64,000 nucleotides of DNA from Amycolatopsis sp. CA-230715 (GTDB lineage Bacteria; Actinomycetota; Actinomycetes; Mycobacteriales; Pseudonocardiaceae), in contig NZ_CP059997.1 of NCBI RefSeq assembly GCF_018736145.1, forward strand, positions 1,177,501 to 1,241,500, given 5' to 3'. The first letter of the stretch is position 1. The number at the start of each line of letters is the position of its first letter. The notes under the pieces are model-generated. The model was not told the origin of the DNA. It ran no database searches and was given only the letters and a program-made list of their open reading frames with translations. A program made the position numbers and the translations under genes. Positions 55,672 to 62,091 of this stretch are shown here, in pieces.

Positions 55672-56400
55672 ATGGACTCGAACCACCGGACCCGGATGCG
55701 CGCGGAGATCAAGCACCACGCGTGGGAGCAACTGGCCGTGACGGGGGCGCTGTCCCTCAACGCGATCGCGAAGCAGCTCGGCATGAGCGGACCCGCGCTG
55801 TACCGGTATTTCGCCGGTCGCGACGAACTGATCACCGAACTCGTCCGCGACGCGTACCGGAGCCTCGCCGATGCGGTCCGGTTGGCCTATGACGGCGGCG
55901 CCGACGTGATCGGGCTGGCGGGCACGATCCGGGAATGGGCGCTGGCCGACCCCCACCGGTACTTCCTCGTCTACAGCACGCCGGTCCCCGGCTACCACGC
56001 GCCCGAAGAGACCACCGGGCTCTCGTTCGAAACCATGACCGTGCTGATCGACGCCCACGCCGCGCTGACCCCGGGCGCGGTGTCGCCGTTCGACGCCCAC
56101 CTCGAAACCCACTGCCGGTGGGCGGGCGGCGCCTCGGTCCCACCGGCGATCCTCCGCCGCGCCCTGTCGTTCTGGGCGCGGATCCACGGCGTCCTCTCGC
56201 TCGAACTCGCCGGCCATTTCACCGGGATGGACTTCGATCCCGCGCTGTTCTTCGCCGAGGAAGTGCGCGGCCTGCTAGCCGATCAGGCAGGCCACAACGC
56301 GCGAACAGCGTCGGGGAAACCGGACACCGCGCGCGGACCGCGCAGGGCCAGGGTGAGCAAGAACCCGGGAAGGATCGACAAGAGCACCGGCGCCACCTGA
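55672..56400 (+). CDS. TetR-family regulator with extended C-terminus
   Basis: A 242-residue repressor. The DNA-binding part is SLNAIAKQLGMSGPALYRYF; the C-terminal domain (WAGGASVPPAILRRALSFWA, LELAGHFTGMDFDPALFF) is TetR_C_13-like. A normal length would end near residue 205 (LLADQAGHN). The remaining 37 residues (TASGKPDTARGPRRARVSKN...) are basic, and the DNA encoding them is antisense to the next TetR gene. This suggests a lost stop codon. Divergent from the SRPBCC gene and paired operator sites. Start ATG 55672, strong AAGGAGG. Confidence 0.82.
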   Translation: MDSNHRTRMRAEIKHHAWEQLAVTGALSLNAIAKQLGMSGPALYRYFAGRDELITELVRDAYRSLADAVRLAYDGGADVIGLAGTIREWALADPHRYFLVYSTPVPGYHAPEETTGLSFETMTVLIDAHAALTPGAVSPFDAHLETHCRWAGGASVPPAILRRALSFWARIHGVLSLELAGHFTGMDFDPALFFAEEVRGLLADQAGHNARTASGKPDTARGPRRARVSKNPGRIDKSTGAT

Positions 56401-56870
56401 TCGGCGGCCCCGCCCGCCCAGTCCCCGGCTTGCTGGCGCTCGCGGACGAGATCGGCGAGGTCGGCGCTCATCGCGGCGATGCTTTCCCGGAGCCGGTCGG
56501 CCAGCGCCTGGTCGCGGAGGGACTCCGACCAGACCATCAGCGCCACCGCGGCGAGCTGGTGCTCGGCGTGCCGGGCGGCGACCGCGTCCAGCAGCTCGGC
56601 CAGCACCGGCCCGAGCCCCCGCCCGGTCCCGGCCGCGACCGCGGCGCGCAGCACGTCTCCCACGTCTTCGAGGTTCTGCGTGGCGGTGGCCACGATCATG
56701 GCTTCCTTGCTGGGGAAGTACCGGTAGACCGCGCCCGCGGACTTGCCCGCCTCGGTGAACACGTCCTGCATCGACGTCTGGTGGAAACCGTTGCGGACGA
56801 AGCACCGCCGCGCCGCGTCCAAGATCTGGGCACGCTGGTCGTCCTTGTACTGCTGGCTCACCCGCGGCAT
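56283..56870 (-). CDS. TetR-family regulator
   Basis: A 195-residue repressor: helix-turn-helix TSMQDVFTEAGKSAGAVYRYF after an N-terminal arm MPRVSQQYKDDQRAQILDAA. The C-terminal domain contains HAEHQLAAVALMVWSESLRD. Its 3' end overlaps the convergent TetR gene by 118 bp. It diverges from an SMP-30-like gene whose promoter carries the palindrome CGGACGTCCG, its likely operator. Both TetR genes have good starts and codon use, so I keep both. Confidence 0.85.
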   Translation of the reverse strand: MPRVSQQYKDDQRAQILDAARRCFVRNGFHQTSMQDVFTEAGKSAGAVYRYFPSKEAMIVATATQNLEDVGDVLRAAVAAGTGRGLGPVLAELLDAVAARHAEHQLAAVALMVWSESLRDQALADRLRESIAAMSADLADLVRERQQAGDWAGGAADQVAPVLLSILPGFLLTLALRGPRAVSGFPDAVRALWPA

Positions 56871-56893
56871 GGCCCCCCTTCCCGCTCATCCGG

Positions 56894-56922
56894 TTGACAA
56901 GTCATCGGAGCGGAGCTTACCT
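56894..56922 (+). promoter_or_regulatory. Promoter of the SMP-30-like gene
   Basis: TTGACA (56894-56899), a 17-bp spacer, then TTACCT (56917-56922). This is a good vegetative -35/-10 match, unusual in this window. The expected start point falls at the edge of the TetR palindrome, so the repressor would block initiation. Confidence 0.6.
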
Positions 56923-56930
56923 TGAAAAAA

Positions 56931-56944
56931 AGCGGACGTCCGTT
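56931..56944. promoter_or_regulatory. TetR operator palindrome
   Basis: AGCGGACGTCCGTT, with the perfect 10-bp core CGGACGTCCG, just downstream of the SMP-30-like promoter and 60 bp from the divergent TetR start. Typical TetR-class operator form. Confidence 0.7.
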
Positions 56945-56969
56945 CTCTTTTAACGGAAGGACCTCCCCC

Positions 56970-57902
56970 GTGGCGAACCCCGAGCTCGCGCTGACCACGG
57001 TCGCGCGCTTCCCCGAGCACTACTTCCTGGAGAACCTCGCCGTCCGGAGCGACGGTTCGGTACTGGTCACCGCCTTGCGGCACAAGGAACTCTGGTGCGT
57101 CACCGAGACCGGACCGGTCCTGGTGTGCACCTTCGGCCACCTCGTCACCGGCATCGCCGAAATCGGACCGGACGTGTTCATCGTCAACCTCAGCGACGCC
57201 TACACCACGCACGAGTCCCACCTGGCGCGCGTGGACCTCACCGGCTGGACACCGGGCGCCCCGGTGTCGCCGGAGATCGTCTTCACCTTCGACGACCGGG
57301 CGCGCGGGCTCAACGGCAGCTGCCTGCTCGGTCCCGGGGTGCTGCTCGTCGCCGACTGTTTCGCCGGGTTCATCTGGCGCGTCGATCTCGCCGAGGGCGC
57401 CGCGAGGATCTGGCTCGCCCACGAAACGATGGAGATGAACCCCGCCAGTGACGTCCCGCCCCCGCCGCAACCGGGCGTCAACGGGGTTCGCTACGGCGCC
57501 CGTTCCGGCTACCTCTGGTACACCTCGACCGCGCAACAGGTCTTCATGCGCGTCCCGGTCGACCCCACGACGCTCGACCCCGCGGGCGCTCCGGAACTCG
57601 TGGCCACCATCGACAACGCCGACGACTTCTGCATCGACGAGGACGCCGGATTCGCTTACCTGACAAGGCATCGGGCCAACACGGTCGACCTCGTCCCGCT
57701 CGCGCCCCGGAACGGCGAGCCGCGCCACCTCGCGGGCGACCCGTTCGATCCCGCACTCGCCGGCCCGTCCAGCGCCGCGTGGGGCCGAGGCCGGGGCGAC
57801 CGCGGACGGGTCGTCTACGTGATCACCGACGGCGGGACCACGGCGCCACCCGACGGCATCGTGCGCGAGGCGGCGCTCCTGCGCGCCGAACTGCGGCACT
57901 GA
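56970..57902 (+). CDS. SMP-30/gluconolactonase-like beta-propeller protein
   Basis: A 310-residue propeller: FLENLAVRSDGSVLVTALRH (first blade, typical of SMP-30/strictosidine-synthase relatives), LVTGIAEIGPDVFIVNLSDA, LNGSCLLGPGVLLVADCFAG and GVNGVRYGARSGYLWYTSTA. The Asn and Asp in these blades are the usual metal ligands. Expected to hydrolyse a lactone or ester; substrate unknown. GTG 56970 (GGAAGG 9-10 nt upstream) is preferred to ATG 56922, which lies inside the promoter/operator. Controlled by the divergent TetR. Confidence 0.82.
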   Translation: MANPELALTTVARFPEHYFLENLAVRSDGSVLVTALRHKELWCVTETGPVLVCTFGHLVTGIAEIGPDVFIVNLSDAYTTHESHLARVDLTGWTPGAPVSPEIVFTFDDRARGLNGSCLLGPGVLLVADCFAGFIWRVDLAEGAARIWLAHETMEMNPASDVPPPPQPGVNGVRYGARSGYLWYTSTAQQVFMRVPVDPTTLDPAGAPELVATIDNADDFCIDEDAGFAYLTRHRANTVDLVPLAPRNGEPRHLAGDPFDPALAGPSSAAWGRGRGDRGRVVYVITDGGTTAPPDGIVREAALLRAELRH

Positions 57903-57905
57903 GCG

Positions 57906-58553
57906 TCACGTCCGTCGTCCGAAAAGGACTGCGGCGGGCTTTTCGTTGGGCCCCAACGACAACTGGGCCTCGATGTCGAACCCGGCGTCGCGCAGCCAAG
58001 CGGCCACTCGCTCCGCCGGGCGGCGGTGGACGTGGATCCGCATCGGGTGCCCGCCGTAGCCCTGCGTCTTCAGCTCCGCCTCGTCGCCGACGTGGAACCC
58101 GAGCTGCACCGGCCCACCGGGGCGCACCACCCGGTGGAAGTGCGCGAGCACGGCGGGCACCTCGTCATCGGGCACGTGGATCAACGACCACCAGGCGAGC
58201 AGCCCCGTCACCAAGGCGTCGGGCAGCGCGAGATCCGTCATCGAGCCCACCTCGAACCGCAGGCCGGGGTGATCGCGCCGGGCCACCTCGACCATTCCCG
58301 GCGACAGGTCGATGCCGAAGGCGTCGATGCCGAGACCGTGCAGGTGCGCCGTGATCGCACCGGGCCCGCAGCCGACGTCGGCCACCGGCCCGCCTCCGGC
58401 GGCCCGCACCTGCTCGGCGAACAGGCCCAGCGCCGCTCGCAGGTACGGTTGCTCCGCCAGCGCGTCGCGCACCACGTCGGCGTAGCTGGCGGCGACCGTG
58501 TCGTAGGAGGTTCGGGTGTCGGCCACCCAGGCGTTCGCGTCCACGACTGGCAC
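57906..58553 (-). CDS. SAM-dependent methyltransferase
   Basis: A 215-residue class I methyltransferase: N-terminal TSYDTVAASYADVVRDALAE, motif I GPVADVGCGPGAITAHLHGL, GIDLSPGMVEVARRDHPGLR, and LLAWWSLIHVPDDEVPAVL. The domain matches the type-11/UbiE group. GTG 58553 opens the family (VPVVDANAWVADTRTSYD); an ATG at 58652 adds 33 residues not seen in relatives. It diverges from a short lectin-like gene and ends 3 bp from the convergent SMP-30-like gene. Confidence 0.83.
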   Translation of the reverse strand: MPVVDANAWVADTRTSYDTVAASYADVVRDALAEQPYLRAALGLFAEQVRAAGGGPVADVGCGPGAITAHLHGLGIDAFGIDLSPGMVEVARRDHPGLRFEVGSMTDLALPDALVTGLLAWWSLIHVPDDEVPAVLAHFHRVVRPGGPVQLGFHVGDEAELKTQGYGGHPMRIHVHRRPAERVAAWLRDAGFDIEAQLSLGPNEKPAAVLFGRRT

Positions 58554-58599
58554 CGTAGCCCACGAAAGTCTTTCATTTCCCGGTTTTCGGCCGACCCGG

Positions 58600-58977
58600 A
58601 TGGCCCATTCCGCCTCCTCGTTAGCGCGAATTTCGGCACTCGTCCAGGTCATCGGGCACCACCTTCCCTATTCGATCCAGACGGCCACCATCAACAGCGG
58701 CGAACGCGTCTGCCTGACCCTGCCCGCCGAAAACGCCAGGAAACACGGCCACGTCCGGGTGTACGCCTGCGACGCGAGCAAATCGTCCCAGCGGTGGCGC
58801 GTGGTGGAAAACGGCAACACCGACACCTACACGATCACCCCGGCCAATTCCGCGTTCACCGGGTACGCGCTGGCTCCGCAGGACCAGGGCAGCAACAGCA
58901 AGATCGACCTCGAGGAGTACTGGGGCACTTCCGGGCCCGCGCTGATGCGCTGGCAGTTCGGCGCGCGCCACACCTGA
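58600..58977 (+). CDS. Ricin-B/CBM13-like domain protein, possibly truncated
   Basis: A 125-residue protein. From about residue 27 it shows VCLTLPAENARKHGHVRVYA and CDASKSSQRWRVVENG, resembling the Q-x-W repeat of ricin-type lectins, and a second MRWQF near the end. A full lectin domain has three such repeats, so this appears incomplete. No signal peptide is visible at ATG 58600 although CBM13 domains are normally secreted; the 5' part may be lost. Codon use is normal for the genome. Convergent with the HAD gene, 3 bp apart. Confidence 0.4.
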   Translation: MAHSASSLARISALVQVIGHHLPYSIQTATINSGERVCLTLPAENARKHGHVRVYACDASKSSQRWRVVENGNTDTYTITPANSAFTGYALAPQDQGSNSKIDLEEYWGTSGPALMRWQFGARHT

Positions 58978-58980
58978 GCG

Positions 58981-59661
58981 TCATCGAATGCCGAGCTGCC
59001 GGGCCAGGTCGGCGAGGTCCTCGGCGTGGAGGTCGAAGCGGTCCGAGGACGTCGGCGCGTCGCCGACCGTACGGGTGACGTAAGCGGTGCGCAGCCCGAG
59101 TTTCCGCGCACCGCGCAGATCCCACGCGTGGGTGGCGACCATCAGCAGCCGCTCCGGCGGCACCCCGGACACGGCGACGGCCAGTTCGTACACGGCCGGG
59201 TCGGGCTTGTAGGTTCGCACGTCCTCGGCGGAAAGCGCCTGGTGCCAGCGCAGGCCCGCGTGGGCGTTGATCCTCAGCAGTGCCGCCTTGCTGGCGTTGG
59301 AGAGCCCGATCAACGGGAAGTGCTCGGCGAGGCGGGCGAGGCCGGGCACGGTGTCGGGCCAGGCGGGCAGGCGCCGCCCCGACAGCGCGAGCGCGCCGGG
59401 ATCTCCGGCTCCGGCGGCGTCTGCGACGAGCTGGGCGGCCTCGCGATCGAGCGCGTCGCTGCCGGCGTACGGGCGAGTGCCGTCGACGATGCGTTGTTGC
59501 TCGCTTTCGCTGTGCCGCAACCACAACCGCACCAGCTCGTCGACGGCGGGATCGGTGAGCGACGGGACGGAGCCGCGGATACCGGCGCGGATACCGGCGG
59601 GTTCGTCGACGAGGGTGCCGAGCACGTCGAACACCACGGCGTCGATCTCGGAGCCGAGCAC
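58981..59661 (-). CDS. HAD-superfamily hydrolase (type II haloacid dehalogenase-like)
   Basis: A 226-residue enzyme. Motif I IDAVVFDVLGTLVDEP with nucleophile D12; motif II PLIGLSNASKAAL; motif III Lys in VRTYKPDPAVYELAV; motif IV VATHAWDLRGARKLGL with the catalytic acidic residue. Type II 2-haloacid dehalogenases have this set, including SNAS and KPDP. It diverges from a CGNR regulator, which may control it. The 67-bp gap has the short repeats ACGTAAGGGGTA and ACCGTAAGGGA. Confidence 0.85.
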   Translation of the reverse strand: MLGSEIDAVVFDVLGTLVDEPAGIRAGIRGSVPSLTDPAVDELVRLWLRHSESEQQRIVDGTRPYAGSDALDREAAQLVADAAGAGDPGALALSGRRLPAWPDTVPGLARLAEHFPLIGLSNASKAALLRINAHAGLRWHQALSAEDVRTYKPDPAVYELAVAVSGVPPERLLMVATHAWDLRGARKLGLRTAYVTRTVGDAPTSSDRFDLHAEDLADLARQLGIR

Positions 59662-59728
59662 GGGCGAGGCCTCCCAAGAACCACGTAAGGGGTAAACTCG
59701 CCGTTAGCCTAAGAGAGGACCGTAAGGG

Positions 59729-60301
59729 ATGCAAGTGGCGTTAGACGATTACGTGGAGTCGGCTGGCATCGCGACCGAACTGGTCAACACCGCCGCCGAG
59801 GTCTGGCACGGCGACGACCACCTGCCCGATCTGCCCGCCCTGGTCGCGTTCGCCGACCTGCACGGAACCGGCGGTCTCGGCGACCTGGCCCGCCGCGCCC
59901 GGCAGGCCGACCTGCGGGCGGTCCACGCGCTGCGCGGCACGGTGCGCGACCTGATCGACCACCCCGAGCGCGACCGCCTCGTCACCGGGGCGACCGCGCT
60001 CACCTCCCCCGCCGGTGGCGTCACCCTCGACGACCGCGCCCGCTGGGTCATCCCGCTCCGCTCCGGCGCCACCGTTTCCGACGCGCTTTCGGTGCTCTGC
60101 GGCGTCGGCGTCCTCGGTGTCGTGCACGCGCTCGGCGAAGGACGGTTCCGCGCCTGCGGCGCACCCACCTGCGGGGGCGCGTTCATCGACACCACCCGCC
60201 CCGGCCGCCGCCGCTACTGCATGCCCGGCCTGTGCGGGAACCGCACCAACGTCGCCAACCACCGCGCCCGCCAGGCCGCGGCACGCGAGGCCGCCGGCTA
60301 G
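59729..60301 (+). CDS. CGNR zinc-finger (ABATE-like) regulator
   Basis: A 190-residue protein with the N-terminal ABATE domain (FADLHGTGGLGDLARRARQA) and the C-terminal zinc finger: FRACGAPTCGGAFIDTTRPG followed by YCMPGLCGNRTNVANHRAR. The CGNR motif is exact. CGNR proteins are putative stress regulators that bind DNA through this finger. Divergent from the HAD dehalogenase gene and likely autoregulated. Converges with the formate-dehydrogenase operon end (3 bp apart). Confidence 0.87.
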   Translation: MQVALDDYVESAGIATELVNTAAEVWHGDDHLPDLPALVAFADLHGTGGLGDLARRARQADLRAVHALRGTVRDLIDHPERDRLVTGATALTSPAGGVTLDDRARWVIPLRSGATVSDALSVLCGVGVLGVVHALGEGRFRACGAPTCGGAFIDTTRPGRRRYCMPGLCGNRTNVANHRARQAAAREAAG

Positions 60302-60304
60302 CGG

Positions 60305-61219
60305 TCAGGAACGCCGCAACCGCTCCCGTTGCGGCACCACGACGTACTTGGGGTCCTTTGTGGACTCGACGCCCGCCGCGTACACGCCGAACCTGGTGCA
60401 CAGCCCCGCCGCGAGGTACCCGGCTCCGGCGACCACGGCCGCGAGCCTGCTTCGCTTGCGCAGCAACGAAAGGCCGGCGCTCGCCACGGTCAGCGCCTTG
60501 CTCGCCTTGAGCAACCTGCCCGCACGTCCGGTGCGGTAGGGCTCCGAAACGATGCCGAGACGCTGTTCCAGCACGTGGCTGGCGCCGAGTTCCGCGGCGG
60601 TGCCGATCAGACCGGCCCGCACGGCGGGCGCGGTCTCTCCCGCGGGCGCGGCGAGTAACGCGGCACCCGCGGCGCTGGTCAGCGCGCTACCCGCGAACAG
60701 AATCGGCATCGCTTCGTGGCCTTCGTGCCACGACGGGGTCGCCGTGTCCGAGAGCAGTACCGCGGTGTAGGTGCACATGGCGGGGCCGAGCACGCCAGCG
60801 CCGGTCCCGGCGAGCCTGCCCAGCCGGGGAAGGACGCCGGTGAGTTCGGACGCGGCCGAAGCGGCGGCCAGCCCGGAGAACGGCGCCAGGATCCACGACC
60901 CGACCGACAGCGGCGAGGTCGGTTTGAGCACCCGCAACATGTGCAGGAACCGGGCCGGCTTGCCGAGATCGTGGACGAGCGCGACGACGCTCGCGAGCGA
61001 ACCGCCGGACGCGACGAGCTTGCCGGCCTTCGCCAGGCCCGGCCGCCCGGTGCTTTCGGCGAGCACGGCCATCGACGCCGACGCACCCGCCGCGCCGCCG
61101 AGGAACAGGTACAGCGGGACGTCCGGCTGCTTCCACGCCGGTTCCTTGAGGATCGGCTTTCTGTAGTACGAGGTGAATCCCGCACGTCCGACCATCGTGC
61201 GCTCGCGACGGGGGCTCAT
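60305..61219 (-). CDS. NrfD-type membrane anchor subunit (quinone-interacting)
   Basis: A 304-residue polytopic protein of the NrfD/PsrC family, which passes electrons between a periplasmic or cytoplasmic Fe-S subunit and menaquinone. About eight helices: LYLFLGGAAGASASMAVLAE (helix 1), SWILAPFSGLAAASAASELT, MCTYTAVLLSDTATPSWHEG (with a conserved Thr/His), and a final hydrophobic segment. It follows the 4Fe-4S subunit gene with ATGA overlap, as third gene of the operon. The usual FdhC/FdoI cytochrome-b subunit is replaced by NrfD, as in several actinomycetes. Confidence 0.83.
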   Translation of the reverse strand: MSPRRERTMVGRAGFTSYYRKPILKEPAWKQPDVPLYLFLGGAAGASASMAVLAESTGRPGLAKAGKLVASGGSLASVVALVHDLGKPARFLHMLRVLKPTSPLSVGSWILAPFSGLAAASAASELTGVLPRLGRLAGTGAGVLGPAMCTYTAVLLSDTATPSWHEGHEAMPILFAGSALTSAAGAALLAAPAGETAPAVRAGLIGTAAELGASHVLEQRLGIVSEPYRTGRAGRLLKASKALTVASAGLSLLRKRSRLAAVVAGAGYLAAGLCTRFGVYAAGVESTKDPKYVVVPQRERLRRS

Positions 61220-62091
61220 CGGCGCCTGCCGAGGAACGACAGCGCGAGCGCGCCGGCGACACCGAGCGCGGTGGTCGCGGCCCGCTTCCACATCGCGGGC
61301 AGGTCGCGGGTGGTCACCACCGGATCGGGCGGCAGCCCGTACACCTCCGGCTCGTCGAGCAGCAGGAAGAACGCGCCGTCACCGCCGACGCCGTCGTCGG
61401 GATCGCGCCCGTATAGCCGGGCTTCTTCGACACCGGAGTCCTGGAGCGCGCGCACCCGCTCGTCCGCGCGGAGACGCAACTCGTCGAGTTCGCCGAACTG
61501 GATGGAATCGGTCGGGCAGGCCTTGGCGCACGCGGGTTCCAGCCCGGAACCGAGCCGGTCGTAGCACAGCGTGCACTTGAACGCGCGGCCGTCGCTCTCC
61601 CGCTTCTCGATCACGCCGTACGGGCACGCGGGCACGCAGTACCCGCAGCCGTTGCAGATGTCCTGCTGCACCACCACGGTGTCGAACTCGGTGCGGAACA
61701 GCGCGCCGGTCGGGCACACGTCGAGGCACGCCGCGTGCGTGCAGTGCTTGCAGACGTCGCTCGACATCAGCCACCGGACGCCGGAGTCCTCTTCGGACTG
61801 CGACGGCGCGCCGACCGTCGGCATGCCGAGCGCGACCGTGTCCACTGTGGACGCTGTGGGCTCGGCGGGGACGCGCTGTTCGACGAACGCGACGTGCCGC
61901 CAGGTGTTCGCGCCGAGCGCGCCGGTGTTGTCGTAGGACATGCCGAGCAGGTCCATGTCCGCCGGTTCGCCGGCGGGCACGCCGTTCCACTCCTTGCACG
62001 CCACCTCGCACGCCTTGCACCCGATGCACACCGAGGTGTCGGTGAAGAACCCCATCCTCGGCTGCTCGCCGTAACCGCCGGAGTCACCCAT
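61216..62091 (-). CDS. 4Fe-4S ferredoxin subunit of formate dehydrogenase-type complex
   Basis: A 291-residue electron-transfer subunit with four Cys motifs: CIGCKACEVACKEW, CKHCTHAACLDVCPTG, CNGCGYCVPACPYG and CTLCYDRLGSG...CAKACP. The pattern matches the FdhB/FdnH beta subunit. A C-terminal helix (TTALGVAGALALSFLG) may anchor it, with the basic RRR end. ATG 62091 overlaps the catalytic-subunit gene by 8 bp; the stop overlaps the NrfD start. No Tat signal is needed for this subunit. Confidence 0.87.
   Translation of the reverse strand: MGDSGGYGEQPRMGFFTDTSVCIGCKACEVACKEWNGVPAGEPADMDLLGMSYDNTGALGANTWRHVAFVEQRVPAEPTASTVDTVALGMPTVGAPSQSEEDSGVRWLMSSDVCKHCTHAACLDVCPTGALFRTEFDTVVVQQDICNGCGYCVPACPYGVIEKRESDGRAFKCTLCYDRLGSGLEPACAKACPTDSIQFGELDELRLRADERVRALQDSGVEEARLYGRDPDDGVGGDGAFFLLLDEPEVYGLPPDPVVTTRDLPAMWKRAATTALGVAGALALSFLGRRR

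Noticed and set aside
56283..56870. The minus-strand TetR as a shadow of the overlapping plus TetR
   Set aside because: It has a full TetR sequence, its own promoter-side operator and only 118 bp of overlap, so it is a real gene.
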